Positions 10,301-25,300 are shown, counted from the stretch's first letter. The stretch: DNA of 64,000 bases from Plotosus lineatus (GCA_024760905.1 CM045750.1:13492919-13556918); one strand, 5' to 3'. Made by a program: numbers and translations. Notes: a model not told the origin generated them from the letters alone.

Positions 10301-13300
10301 AATAAGGAAGGGGAGGGAAAAAAACAAAACAAAAAAAAAAAAAAACAAAAAAAAAAAAAAAAAAAAAACTGTGTGCAGCTTGCCAGTACTAACAGGAAAT
10401 TCAGGAAGAGAGGTTGATGGGTTTATCTGGGTGTTTGCAGATGGCAGTGAGTGAACAAAGAATTGTGATGCATGGACATCACTAAAAACAACACAAACAC
10501 CAAAAAAAATGATACCACGAACAAAAATCAATAACACGACCAACACAACACTAACACCATCGCCAACATCAAAACCCAACAACACCAAAACCAACAAGGC
10601 GGCAGAGTTTGATATCAGATACTCCTGTTGTAAAAAGTAACATTATAAATTAATGGAGATTTACACAGACGCTCCCCGACTTACGTTTTAGTTCGGTTCC
10701 GGACGGCTGAACGTAAGGTGGAAAAAAAAAAAAAAAAAAAAAAACGCAAGTTGTTCCTGTATGTTCCAGTGATGTATGATGTTCATACTGTACTGTCTGT
10801 CTGTCTTCCTTTCGGCTTTTTCCCTTTCACTCGGGAGTCGCCACAGCGAATCATCTGATTTGCACGTTTGATTTGGCAGAGGTTTTTACGTCGGATGTCC
10901 TTCCTGTCACAACCCTTTTTAGCAAGGGACAGAAACACGCTGACGACTTTGCAGCCGACTCTTTTTACGAAAGTCAGCAATGGTTCTTTTACATGCCTCT
11001 CACCATAGACAGTGACAGACATGGCCCACCTTTGATAACCCAGTTAGCGTTCATACTGTACTATACATCCATAAATACCATTACTGTATCTCATAAAACA
11101 CCCCTAAATCAATTATTATAAACATAACATTGTAAAATAATATTATATATCAAATAATGTCAACATTAATTTCAAATAAATTAAATTCAAGCAAAATAAT
11201 TTCAAATGGATAAATTTTAATCCAATTCACTCATCAAATAGAGTATCAAATATAACCTTGAACATTCTCTATGATGCGATCTTTCTGCTTGTAAATGGTT
11301 CCGATGGTCGATGGAGCCATTTGGAAGAAACATGCAACAGTCGCATGTTTTTCACCAGCATCAATTTTCTTGATAATAGCCATCTTCGTTTCTAACGAGA
11401 TGGCTTGCCCCTTTTTCTGATTCCCACCATCACTAGTAGGCTTACGCTTCTGACCAACCATATTTGCTTAGGGTTACAAAAGTCCACAAAACAGTGTAAA
11501 CACAAAGATCACAGAGACGACGTCTTAACACAAGGGTAACACGCGGTGAACTGGGAAGGAGGGGCACGTTCAGTCTGTCGTTTGTAAACAATGGACGCAG
11601 CGTCATGCGTAAGTAGCGTATTATGTCAGTGTACTACGAAGGAACGTCTCGTACTACAGAGAGCACGCTCAACTCAAAATTTGACAATTTTTTTTTTTTA
11701 AAACATAAAATCAAAAACGTATTACGATTACATACAACGAATGAACGTAAAGAGGGGAGCGTCTGTATAACGACGGGGTTTTCTCTAGAACTGCCCTTCA
11801 TGATCTGTCTGTCTTCCTTTTGGCTTTTTCCCTTTTTTACTTGTGAGTCGCCACAGCGAATCATCATTTTTAGCGAGGGACAGAAGCACGCTGACGACTT
11901 TGCAGCAACTCTTGTCGAAAGTCAGCAATGGATCTTTTACATGCCTCTCACCACAGACAGTGAGAGACATGGCCCACCTTTGATAACCCAGTTAGCTGCA
12001 CTGGGGGGGGACAGTGACAACCTTTTGGAGAGTGGGACTCAAACCCCCAACCTTTAGATCAGCGATCCAGTGCCCTATACCACTAGACCACCACTGCCCC
12101 CTAACTGCCTTCATGATCATTTGAACCAAATCCTTTTGGATTGTTGTGGTGGTTGTACTGCATTCTCCCATTACCTAAAAATTAAACTTCTATAGCTTTG
12201 CCATATTGTCCAAAAAAAAAAAAAAAATTCCAGAAACTATACTTTAGCTAAAGCATGAGCAATAGATACACAACAAAACATTGTTCTTTTGCTAATCTCA
12301 CTTCTATGGTGCACATCCTCAGAAGATTGGCAACAATTTTTAAATTCCCTTTATTACATCCATTCAGAGAACTTTGGTACCTTAGTGATATTTCATTAAT
12401 ATTAATGTGGTCTCTGGGCTCCCGAGTGCTGCATCAACAAGGTGCTATTAACCTGGCACTCGCAAGTTCGAATCCAATTTAATGCTACAACCGTCCGAGC
12501 CCAGGAGTCCATAGTAGCCAATTGGCCGAGCTCTCACGGACAGGACTGACGACATACTCTCGCTTCCTTGTCACTCACAGTGCTCAGCAGCCAATGGGCT
12601 CTGTGAGCTCATTCATATAAGGGGCGGACAGCACTTTACCTCCAAGTCTGTTAGACTGCCCCCAAATACGCATGTGCCACAGTTTGAAAAGAGGCAGGTG
12701 GCTAGCATTGCATGTCATGGAGGAGGTGTGTGCATGCTTTCGCCCCTCCCTGGTCGGTGGTGGTGGTTTGACAGGTATGGGTCGGAATTGGATACAACTA
12801 AATTCCGTTCAGTTCATTTTCTGTAACCGCTTAATCCTAATTAGGGTAGCGGGGAGGCTGGCGCCCATCCCAGCCAACTTCGGGCAAGGGCAGAGTACAC
12901 CCTGGACAGCTCGCCAGGCCATCGCAGGGCGGAAACACGCCGACGGCTTTGTAGCCTACCTTTGATGAAAATCAGCAATGGTTGAATTATGGAGAAAATA
13001 AAATAAAATGGGGCCTCATCAGGATGGATATAAACTGAAAATTCCATGACAGATTTATGACAGTTCCAGGATGAGAACTTTCTGATAAAATCTACTGAAA
13101 TACCCTAATCTTAAATAAAAACCCTAATGTTATTGGTAGTGCACATCAACCAACCATACCTTAATGACCACCTGCCTATTATTATGTAGGTCCTAACAGT
13201 ACCACCAAAACAGCTCTGGCCTATCGAGGGATGGACACCACAAAGCCTCTGGAAGTATACTGTAGTACGGTACATCAAAAGATTAGCACTAGATATTTTA

Positions 13301-16300
13301 GGTCCTCCTTGACTTGTTGGAGGTATATTTGCGAGCACGATTCATTTAAAAATAATTCTATTAAACCTCAAACAATATGTTTTCATGCATGTTGTTGAAA
13401 AAGTTCAATAAGCAACTGTAGTTGATTTCTTCCAGAGTTCTGGCGAGATTTTATTTTATAGTACTATAAAATTATTAATAGTAATTTCTGGCTGTTGAAG
13501 ACATAAACTGTTTGAATTAGAAACAGTAAATGACAAAAAAGCATGAGAAATATGACCGACATCTTGTCCACTGAAGCTTATGTGGACGGGCTGCACTAAA
13601 ACTGTACTAAAAAACAGCCAGAAAGAGCAACAAACCTTTTACTTTTTAGAGTTCATCCTCCATTAATTTATAAAATATATAGGTTCATTCTCACCTCAAA
13701 TGTGTGTAGGACATGTTCGCAAACATCTATTAGGTCACTGAAGCCTTTGCGCAGAGGTTCTGTTGCAGGAAGGCCTCCTGGTAATATTAAGAAAAAAAAA
13801 CAGAAAACATACAACTGGTTAAAAAAAAAACAACGAGAACAAAAGTTCTGCGTCTGTTTGCCGATTTTCACATCAAATTTCACAATCTTCTCTAGCCATT
13901 CCCATTTAAACTTATTCTTAACATCCTTATCTATTTCTGACATGCAGGATTCCTGTTCTTTCGTTAAAGTTTGCACCATTTTCAACACAACATGCTGCCA
14001 TTTGCATTGAGCAGAGTCACTTTACATCAGTGCTTCTCAAATAGTGGGGCGCGCCCCCCTGGGGGGGCGCGATGGGATGCTGAGGGGGGCGCGTGTGACC
14101 CAGGAGAACATGTTTTTTTTCCGCCGTACTACAAGAAAGTGTAATTGCACATCCACTCCAGTAGTTGGCAGTGGCGCCCTCATTGCCCATTGTGCGCTGT
14201 TGCTGCACTGAAGACCAAGTACAGGTCCCAGCTAAACATTGAGCAGGAGCTGAGAGTTGCAGTGTCATGCTTCAAACCTCGCTTTGAGAAGCTGTGCGCT
14301 GCAAAACGTGCTCATTGTAGCCATTAATCTTGGCTTCCTCATTTTGAGAAAAAAAAAAATCAGCACAAATTGTTCTATTTGTTCTTGTTTTGTAGGTTAA
14401 AGTGTTTATATATTGTGCTCCTGAGTTAATGTTTCTGAAGTCAATTTGAATTAATTATTTATTGATTTTATTTTCAGCAGCAAATGGTGTGGTAAGTTTG
14501 TCAAAAATGTAACAAGGATATTATTATTTTTAAATTTAAGGCAAATTGATGCACTTTCTTTTACAGACTAATAAAAAATGTTAAAAAGGTTATTCTTGTA
14601 AGTTGAACTATATCTCTTTCTTTTTGTTTTATTTATGTTAACAAGGATACAATATAATGAAGAGATATACCTGTAACTATATTATAGAAAAAAGTTATAA
14701 TTTATAGTTGCGGCGGAAAGTGGGTGGTGGGGGGGCGCGAATTGTTTTCTTCTTGCTAGGGGGGGCGTAACAAAAAATAATTGAGAAGCACTGCTTTACA
14801 TTAAGCTGAGCCGAGTCACTTTACATTAAACTTAAAACAGCCAATCAACGAGCGGCTTACAATATGTACACCGAAAGTAGGCGCTTGTAGCAAGTTCCCT
14901 TGCTTGTGCTTGAAACAAAGTGCGGCTTATCCGAACTTCCAAGTGAGCAAGTGTGCCGTTGAATACTTGTTTAGTACTCAGCCTTCACTTGCTCACTTGA
15001 AAAATCAGAAGTCCAGATAAGCCGCGCTTTGATTCAAGCACAAGCAAGTGAATTTGCCAGGAGCGCCCCTATCCCCCCCATAAAATTATCTCCTCGGATT
15101 TAGAAGATTCACAGAAATGACCAATTTGAGATAAAAACCGCAGAATTCCGCTAATCCGCAGGAAATTGTCATCCCAGTAACAATGTGCACAGCCTCCGAC
15201 AAACAAGTCCTTAAACTTGGAGGATGTCCACCCAGCTTTCTTACTTTAAAGAAAATAACAAAAGTAAAAAAAAAAAATTAGATGAACATTCTGATGAAAG
15301 ACACATTTTTCCAGCTCAATCAAAAAATTCTAAATGAGGAAAAGCTTTCTAAGATGAGGAAGGTTAAAAACATTCCAGTTCAATGACTAATTACCTGCTG
15401 AAAATGTTATCAGTAACATAATCCAAGTGTATGTGCACATTTGTGTTAAAAAAAAAAATAATAGTGTGCTTAAAAAAAGTGAATAAAGTTCAGAATTTTT
15501 ATTATAGATTTTGCTTCCATACATACAAATGCACTGGGAACACTTCTACATATTGTACTGCAAATCAAAACATGAAGAAAAATATATCAAATTTGTGTTA
15601 TTCCTTGAAATAAATAGAAGTGAATATTGGGCTGTTCAAAAAATAGCAGTGTCTGCATTCTTCTTTACAAATTCAAACATTTACTGTACAAAACTGAAAA
15701 ATGAAGATTTTGCTTTCTTATTTAGTTGCATAATCACTGTCTCTGAGAACTGCTGCACATCTGTCTTGGAGTCAACCAACTTTTGGCACCAGTGAGCAGG
15801 TTTTTCAGCCCATGATAATTGAACTACATTCCACAGTTCTTGTGTATTTCTTGGTCTTGCCTCAGAAACTATGTTTGATGTTACCCCACAAGTTTTCTAT
15901 TGGATTAAGGTCGGTGATCGAGCCAGCCACTCAATAACATCAGCATTGTTGGCCTGAAACCAAGATGTTGCCTGTTTAATGGCGTGTTTGGGGTTGTTGT
16001 CTTGTTGGAACACCCATTTCAAGGGCATTTTCTCTTCAGCATAAGGCAGCATGACCTCTACAAGTATTCCGATGTATTCAGACTGACCTATGATCCCTGC
16101 TATGCAATAAATAGGCCCAACATCGTAGTGTGAGAAACATTCCCATATCATGATGCTTGCGCCACCATGCTTCACTGTCTTCACAGTATACAGTGGTTTG
16201 AATTCAGTGTTTTGGGATCGTCTGACAGTCTCCGGCAAATAGATCCAAAAATAACAATCGGTCCACAAAATATAGCAACATTTCTCTTTAGGCCAGTCAA

Positions 16301-19300
16301 TGTGCTCTTTTCCAACTTGCACCCTCTTCAGCACATATCTTTTTTTTTTTCCAAAAGTGGAACTTTGCGGGGGCTTCTTGCTGACAGCTTGGCTTCACAT
16401 AGGCATCGTTTAATCGTAAGAGTACTCAGAGGTAACTTTAGCCCTTCTTTGATCTTCCTGGAGCTGATTGTTTGTTGAGTTGTTGCCATTTTGGCTCTTG
16501 TTTCATCCATTCAAATGGTAGTTATTCGCTTTCTTCAAAGTCTTTTGGGTTTTGGTTATTAGTTTAAAACAATCACAATCATTTTAGCTGAGAAGCCTAT
16601 CATTTTCTGCACTTCTTTATATGTTCCCCTTCAACAATCAACTTTTTAATCAAGGTATGCTGTTCTTAATGTCTAGAACGACCCATTTTCCTCAGAATTT
16701 CAGACAGAAATACACTAGAACCAGCAGGTACAATATTTGGTGCCTTCCTTCCTTAAATAAAGGCAATAATTGATGCTTGTTTTTCAAAGAATGATTGACC
16801 TCACTAATTGAACTCCATACTGCTATTATTTTGAACATGCCCCTTTCAATTAGCATTCAATTACACAGAATCAGCAGCCTGCATGTCATGACTGTTGAAT
16901 CCGTTGGATTCTACTCCTCTACTACACCTGCTAGTAATTTATTTGCCAAAAACATCGATTGATCAAGTTAGTCATGTCTGACAGCTATTATTGTGCTTAC
17001 ATACATTTCCAGAAGAAGGAGGTTAAACTGGTACATATTCAATCCAATTCAAGACCTCAACTCGTGCAACAATTTGGAGAGCCTGTGTCACTTCCTTTTC
17101 AAGTTACTACAGTAACAAGCCTCAACAAGCCAAATATCAAAAAAACAACCTTGTGACTTACAATACAATCCCACCCTATTTGCTTTGGTGGGGAACCTAT
17201 CCACCAAATATAGTGCTCCTGTGTCATCCCCTTCCAAGTTTCCCACCATTTCGATACCTACTGTACTGCCCCGCTCACCTTCAGTGATGGCTGGAGCTAA
17301 AAAGCTCTAACTTTTATTGAAGACCAGGGTGCCTAAGTATTTTGCACAGTACTGTATATATGCACGGTACTTATACACAAATGAGCAAGAACAAAAGAGG
17401 AGTGATAGGTGAAGTGAATAACAGTGGCACCAGCCAAGCAGTTACATGTATTTTACAGCAAGGGATGAGTCAGTTCTGGATGTTGATGTGTTGGAAGCAG
17501 GAAAAATAAACAAGGGTAATGCCACATCCACACAAGAACTGACTAGGTATCACAAATAATTTTCCCACTGAACTACACACAAAATAGGACAAAAAGATGT
17601 TAGGCAGCATCTGCCAATCAATGACGTATTAAAGATCTGATTGGTAATCACTCAAATCTCATCCAGAGAAAGTTCAGGCCTGAAAGTTGAACTTCGCGCC
17701 CACCACTTTGCATCACTAGAGAAAATTTCACGTTTTGTTGCTCATAACCAGATGTGTAAAAGGACGGTGAAGCAGTGAAGTGGACATGGATAATAGGTAC
17801 ACAAGTCTCTCTGTCCCAGTGACGACTCATCTTCAGGTTTCAGGCAGAGGCCAGCTGATCTTGACTTAAAATGTCTTGGTATATCAAACCATTCATGATG
17901 CCACACACCCTAACAAGATTCCCAGGATCTCTGGAACAGAAACAGGTGTACAGCATCACCGATCCTCCCCCATACTTCACAATGGGCATGAGATGCTTTT
18001 CTGCATACTCACGTTTTGTGTTCCGCCAGACCCACTTAATATTTGTTGCCAAAACGCTTTATCTTGGTCTCATCTAACCAAAACACAGGGCACCAGGGTA
18101 CCACTTGAAGTCCCAGTACTGCTTAGCAAATTCTAGCTGTTTGCATTGATGACTGTGAGAAAAGGTTTTTTTTTTCCATGCAAGCCTCCCAAACAGCTTG
18201 TTGGTATGTATATGGCACCTGATGGTTGTTTTGGAGACCTTACCATCCTCCTCACAGTGCGTGGTGGCAAAATAACCTTGCATCCTTGTTTGCCACTGTT
18301 CCAGTTGTTTTAAATGCCTTAATGATTCCTCTGACATAAGATATGGGCAGGTACAAGTGAGTGGCTATTTTCTTGCAGCCACTGCATGACTTGTGATGGT
18401 TGACACACATCTGCCTCACCTGAACGGTGTGTTCCTTTGTCTTTCCCATTTAGAAGAGTAGGTAAGACAAATGGCCTCCGTCTCACATCATATTTATACC
18501 ACAGGAAAAGAAGAAGTGATGACGTACTCGGACCAGCTTTGTGAAGTACTATAGAAATGACAGAAGTACTTCAATTACATTTATTTTCTAGTACCGTATT
18601 CGACGTAATAAACGTCCTGCTCCAATAAGCGCCCCCCACCCCCAATGTTTTTGCTCTTGCGTCTAATAACCACCCATGTGTACAGAGTTTAAAGTCGTAA
18701 ATAAAAGTTCCCAATTTTATTTGATCAGTCTCTATAACCGTAAAATGAGTGTGCGCGCGTGTTGACCATGTCTTCTTTGCAGAGTTATAATCTTGCAAAT
18801 GTTTATGCAAGGTTAAAAACCTGAGCCAAAAAATAAAAGTTGCAATGAGCACACTCGAAAAACCTCACGAAACAACAGTAACTCTGTCCTTTACGCGTGT
18901 TAGAACTCCGTGACGAACAATGGGTCGAAGGTACACGCAAAGCATCATGGGTATTAGGGAGATGCAGCTCCATAATAGCCAATGGGAGGGAGCTACATAA
19001 TGGGTATTATTGAAATGCAGCTCCCTCCTAGCCAATGGGAGGCCAGCAGTGCAGGATGTTGGGAGGTAGCCAATGGGAGAGCAACTCGCGCATTGTTTGA
19101 ATTTTTGAGATGGCGCATTTCGTAACGTGAATTTGTTTCATATCCAGAGACGGATATTTTAGGTCGGGGGTCGGCGACCCGCGGCTCTAGAGCCGCATGC
19201 GGCTCTTTAGCGCTGCCCTAGTGGCTCCCTGGAGCTTTTTCAAAAATGTTTGAAAATGGAAAAAGATGGGGGAGGGAAATATATTTTTTGTTTTAATATG

Positions 19301-22300
19301 GTTTCTGTAGGAGGACAAACATGACACAAACATTCTTAACGTTTTCCAATGCTGTAAAAATGTGTAGAATAAATATTACATTTCAACATTTCTGTCAACG
19401 AAGATTTGCGTCATAGCCTGCGACACACGTTTCTATCAGCAGTTCCGTGCATTGCTTGATGAAGTTGACAGCGAATATTCCGATCTCCTGCTACACAACA
19501 AAGTCCGATGGCTGTCCAGGGGTGAGGTTTTGCGTCGCTTTGTCGCTTGTTTAGAACACGTGAAAACATTCCTGAAAAGCAAAGACCTGAACTACCCGCA
19601 ACTGGAAGATACCGAGTGGCTCGAAAAACTGCACTTTTCGGTGGATATGACAAGCCACCTAAACAAGCTGAATGAAAGTCTCCAGGGGCGGGAAACACTG
19701 CACTGCAAATGCTGGAAGCTGTTTTGTCATTCGAGCGCAAGCTGACTGTCTTTGCCAGAGATGTACAGCGAGGCACGCTCTCCCACTTCCCCTCCCTGAG
19801 AGAATTCAAAGAAGCCCATCACGATCACACACTCAACAGTGATTATTTACAAGGTGCGATCGTTGAAATGCAAACTGCATTTGGGAGCAGATTTTGCGAG
19901 TTCCGAAAGGAAAAAATTACACTGTCTTTCCCTGTCACACCCCTGGAGATTGACCCGTCCTTGTTGAGCACATTTCCAGGAGTAAATCAAGCTGACCTTG
20001 AAATGGAAATGGCTGATATAGCTGACAAAGATTTATGGGTGTCCAAATTCAAACGTCTGACAGCCGAGCTTGAAGACGTCACTCGCCAGAAAGCCCAGCT
20101 TGCCCAAAGCCACAAATGGAGCGAAATTGAAAGCCTCCCAACACCCGAGAAACTTGTCTATGACACATGGAATGCTCTTCCTGACAGTTATAGGAACATG
20201 AAGACATATGCATTTGGAGTATTATCCATCTTTGGATCAACATACCTGTGCGAGCAGATTTTCTCAAACATGAACTACATCAAATCAAAATATCGCACCC
20301 GCCTCACAGATGAGAGCTTGCAGTCCTGCGTCAAGATTAAAGTTACATCTTACATGCCCGATGTTGAGAAGCTGACCAGTGATGTCCGAAAACAGAAGTC
20401 ACATTAAACGGGTAAGAACACAATCCTGTCATAGGCACATATTTAGTAACAAAGTGGCTGTTTTTATAAAGTGATTTCTGATTTTCCTCAGTATATATTT
20501 GGAATGACACTTAGGGATATTATTGTGTTTTGTTGCTCAGGTCCCAGGATAGCTGCGTTGGTTGCGTGTCAAAAGAGAAGAGGATGCTGCTGCGTTTTAC
20601 CCTTGCACTGACTTGCTTGGCATTTGCACAGAAATCAAACTTAAACTGTATTAATTTGATTTTATATACTTTACCTTTTCAAAAGGCTGCTGTTTTATTT
20701 TTATAAATGCAGGCTGCGTTTTATTGCACTCTGTTTGTTGCCCAGATAAGGGGCACGTTTATGCACGTTCCATTTTGTTGTCAAAATAAAAATGACATCA
20801 AAAATCGGATTTCTTTATTGCATTTCTTTAATTTCATCAAAGCAATGAAACATAATTCATTAATATTGTAATGAAGTTAAACTCGAGGTGGCATCGTACA
20901 ACAGAGTGGTCACGTGGTGCGTCATTCTCTACAGGATGCGCTGCAGGGAAAATAAACATTTAATCATGAAGGCTCATTATGTATTTGTAGCCAACTTAGT
21001 CATTTTGATAGTAGGCTAATATAGCTAATATAGATACATACAGCATGTGTTGCCTTCATTATAAGGCTTATATAAGGCTTTTAATTTTTTGAGGCTCCAG
21101 ACATATTTGTTTTTTGTTTTTTTGGTCCAATATGGCTCTTTCAACATTTTGGGTTGCCGACCCCTGTTTTAGGTGAATGTGTTTCATAACTTGGATTTTT
21201 CGTTTGTTGGGTCTTTCGTAAGGTGAGGTACCACTGTACATTAGACTGAAATACTTTACCATTGTCACTGGTATTTATTCTGCCTTCATTGGATTTTTGG
21301 ATTGATGCAGAAGTGGCTGATTGCCTTATGTTTCAGAGTAGACTCATACGAATTTTCGTCTGGCTCTCTCTTTTTAGTAATGATATTATAGTCGGTCATG
21401 CCGGAGTCCCTGCTTCTACTAAGCACTGATAAACTTTGTTTACAACAACCAACAACCTTCTCTGTGTTTTGTTGTGGTGCACATGCAACTTCTGAGATCT
21501 CAGTATTCCTGACCATTCTGCCCTCTGAATCCTTTGATCCATCCTGATGTGCTATTACTGATTGGAGGTCTGATCTCAGAAGCCCCTCAGTCCTGCTGAT
21601 ATGGAAATAAATATCCACTTGGAAACCGTGAAGATGACATTTCACTGCTGGTTATATGAACTCTTTCACTAAAATGATTTAGGACGACAATTACCATTAC
21701 AGTTATAAGATAACCAACTATACTTCACGTTGATCTATAGTTTATTTAAACAGAACTGTACGAGATTTTTTCTCAGGACAACTTCTTTTGTGTGATTAAT
21801 TGTATGCTCTTCTTTTCCTAAAAGCTAAACAAACACCTGAAAAAAAAATCAGTTTGGTTCTCTTGTGTCATGAACTGTACATGCTTTGCCACAACAATCA
21901 TAAGTTTAAATTCTTTACAAAATTTATTTATTATGTAAAGCTGCTTTGTGATGTTAAATATAAAAATAACCACACAAACTACAGTATTTCGAAACTTGTG
22001 TGAAACAAAGGTAACAAATACCATATGTTTATCTTCCCAGATTTCATTGGATAAGGGAGATGCTCCATGTTGGTTTACTTTGATCAGGATCTCAAACAAA
22101 GACACGGATATTAAGCCTAAAATAATTACTGATTTTTATTACCATTATTAACAACTCCTTCAATACAAAATAAATGCCTCTTACTTTCTTAAAAAGAATA
22201 AAGATTATTATGAATTCACAGCTAGAAATATTCCTATTCATCAGAGGTTCCTGACCTAATCTCATTTATCTGTTACAATAAAAAGGTTTTAAAAGTTCTG

Positions 22301-25300
22301 CTGCACTTCAACTAAATCAACACTGTATAACAGAATTGGGCTCCAGAAACAAGACACATTTGTGCAGATGTTGTCAAGCTCCTTCACCAGCTGTGAACAC
22401 CGAAACCACCAGTCTATAATTATCTCCTGGGCAAAGGGCATTCCATAAAAGTAAAAAACTCGTTATGCATTTTCACTTTGCGCCACCAAGAGAGGAAACA
22501 GTGCATTAACTCACTCTGTTGTGAATCATGAAATTAGATGCTGTTCAAGTGGTGCTTTATACTTACAAGCTATAATGCTGTGGACTGGACGTTGCTATGC
22601 AAAGGTGTGTGTGTGTGTGTGTGTGTGTGTGGGGGGGGGTTGTTGGAGTCCCTTCTTGGTAGCGTTCCCCAATGCAACCAAAATGGTGCTTTTGTTCTGT
22701 TTCTAGCATTATTCAGTGCAAGAATAATCTAATAAACGTGATATTACTTATAACGTATAAACTCATATCAGCCAAATACAGTTCGACTTAAAGATAATAA
22801 TGTGCCTCAGGGAAGCATCTTCCTCCATTACCCTGACAAAAGTTAGTTAAATATATGGGTCTGATCACAAAACTGATAGTGAGATATGAATGTCACAACA
22901 TTGACCTTTTACATCTTATGCAGCTTAATAAAAAATAGATTTTCACATTTTTCAATGTATTCGACCAATACGCATTAAACCATGGCAGATTCAAAATAAT
23001 ATTCCTTGGAGAACCAGCATCACATTATCAGTAAGACGACTCAAAAGGTCGAGCTGTCGAGGTGTCCAGGGTGTACTCTGCCCTCGCGCACAGTTGGCTG
23101 ATATATGTGCCAGCCTCCCCACGACCCTAATTAAGATTCAGCAGTTCAGAAAATGAATTAATGAATGGCTCAAAAAGGTCATGTGTATGTAACATGGACA
23201 GAATGAATAGCCATCTGCTCACCAATAATAGCTTTAGCTCATAATTGTGTGATTCATTACACTATGCCAAGTAAAAGTGCTTGACATGTTCAAATTTTTA
23301 TCTAAAGTCATTCACGTGGTTATTGAACGTTTGCAGACCTTAGCAGAGGTTCAGCGGGACACGAAAATAATGAGGTCTTTCTGTTGTAAGAAAATTGAGC
23401 ATGAAAAAGGTGTAAACTAGAAAGTATGTGAATTATTTCAAAGACTGTGTTCACCATATGTACATGTTTTGATATGATATTATCTCCCAGGCATGCACTA
23501 AAGATTTTTATGCATTAATTCACAAATAAACTTGAACATGGAAACATTTATTCAAGTTTGAATTTGGGTAGTTGGAAACTGCCAGTTTCATAATCAGACC
23601 AATATACAGTAGGCTGCAAATTAAGGGTGCAAACAGTAAAAAAATAATCAGTAACAAATCTGAATACACAGAAAGAAAGTGATATTCGAAATATCTGAAG
23701 AATACTGAAATTACTATAAATCGGTAAGAAAAATGTTACGTACGCTGTAACAAATGTAAAAGCTGATCCAGTTTATAAAATATTTCTATTGAAGTACAAA
23801 TCTTACCATGGGTCTGAATCCGGAAGTTGATCTTGCTCTCAGATGGGTGTGTAATGCTATAACCACAGAACTCCACTTCAGGACTGTGGAAACAAAAAGA
23901 AGAAAAAAAAAAAATTCACTAGCGGTTCCATCAAGGCTGCACTGTGACGCAGAGGTTAGCATGTCTGCTTCACAGCAAGAAGGCCTGGGTTCGATTCCCA
24001 GCTCGTGCATTTCTGTGTGGAGTTTGCAAGTTCTTCCAGTGTTCGCGTGGATTTTCTCCAGGTACTCCTATTTTTCTCTCACAGTCCATGAACATGCACA
24101 GTAAACTAATTGTTCCAAATCACACATAGTTTTGGGTGTGAATGTTTGTGTGAGTGTGATGCGATAGCTGGAGAGCTGTCCAGGGTGTATCTCTCCATTG
24201 CACAGAGTCGGCTGAGATGGGCACCAGCCTCCCCTTGGCCCAAATAGGATGAAGTGGCTAAAAATAAATTAAAAATAAATTTAAAAATGAATGAATGAAG
24301 TTCCATGAACCATTCTACAGTAGGACAATAATTTGTGCCACGATAGGCAAACACCCAGGAAAGGAAAGTGAAGAGAAAGCGAGCTGCACCAGAACCAGGA
24401 AAACACTTTCAGTATGTCTTTTACTTATGTAAAAATCCACAACTGCTTTCTGTGCAACCCCAATGTGTGTGGCAGCTCACTACACTGTGTGTGTGTGTGT
24501 GTGTGTGTGCGCGCGCACACACTCACTTTGGATGGGTTAAATGCAGATGAAGACATTTCCCTTATGGGATTAATACAGAATATCAAAAAAAATAAATAAA
24601 TTTTAAAAAATCAAAATAAACCTATTCATAGGAAAACAAATCCTTCATAAAGTAATCATTTTTCACAGAGAGCACGTGTTTCTTTATTATTAGCACCGCT
24701 GCATTTAATACTCTGTCCAATCGCCCTTTGTTAATAATACAGAGTCTTCCGGGGTTTCTTAATTTGACTTATTTAGTAAAAATTTACACCATAAAGTTAA
24801 ATATTTACATGGATAACAATAAAGAATTAAAAAAAAATTCATTTCCATTGTTGCCAATCAAAAAAAAATTACCATACAAAGCCAAAAATTAACTCAAAAC
24901 AAACTTGAATAAAGTTACATTGAATAGATACCAAACTGGCTGCTGGTGAAGAGAAGCTTCCTATAGAATCGCTGATTAAAAACAGGGAATGTTTTCCTGT
25001 GTGGACATGACAAGGGCAAAACCCACCCATCCATTTTCTGAACCGCTTCATCTTAATTAGGGTCATATGGAGGCTTGGGCCCATCACCGCTGACTTTGGG
25101 TGAGGGAAGAGTACACTCCACCAGACCACTGCAGGGCAGAAACACACTAATGGCAATCTAGCCTACTCTTTACAAAAGTCAGCAATGGTTCTTTCCATGC
25201 TTCCCACCATAGACAGTGGGAGAATGACTAGCCTTTGATAACCCATTTAGCTGCGCTGGGGGGCAAAAGAACATAATTTGGTAATTCATGCATGAACGGA

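Larger units (their letters stand above)
10666..11765. mobile_element. TIR-A Tigger/pogo-like DNA transposon carrying a CENP-B-type fragment and a nested SINE
   Basis: The left end CAGACGCTCCCC is matched by its complement at the right end (ggggagcgtctg, 11754-11765), followed by TA. The left TA is not preserved. Inside is a minus-strand transposase N-terminal fragment (11461-11246) and a SINE-1 copy inserted at 10795-11048. The same end family occurs at 57444-58912. Confidence 0.8.
18750..21235. mobile_element. TIR-B element (left part lost) hosting a 2-kb hAT insertion
   Basis: It shares ttgaccatgtcttct, gcagagttataatctt, aatgagcacactc and the repeated agccaatgggaggg blocks with the complete TIR-B copy at 57560-58275. 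After the hAT insertion (19165-21166) it resumes with gtttcataacttggatttttcg and ends gtaaggtgaggtaccactg then TA. Confidence 0.8.

Noticed and set aside
11246..11461. Host CENP-B or jerky-like gene
   Set aside because: Only the N-terminal DNA-binding part is present and it lies between transposon inverted repeats.
19428..20407. Domesticated hAT-derived host gene (GTF2IRD2/SCAND3-like)
   Set aside because: It is frameshifted, lacks the N terminus, and sits inside an element with intact ends and TSD; there is no sign of a separate promoter or exons.
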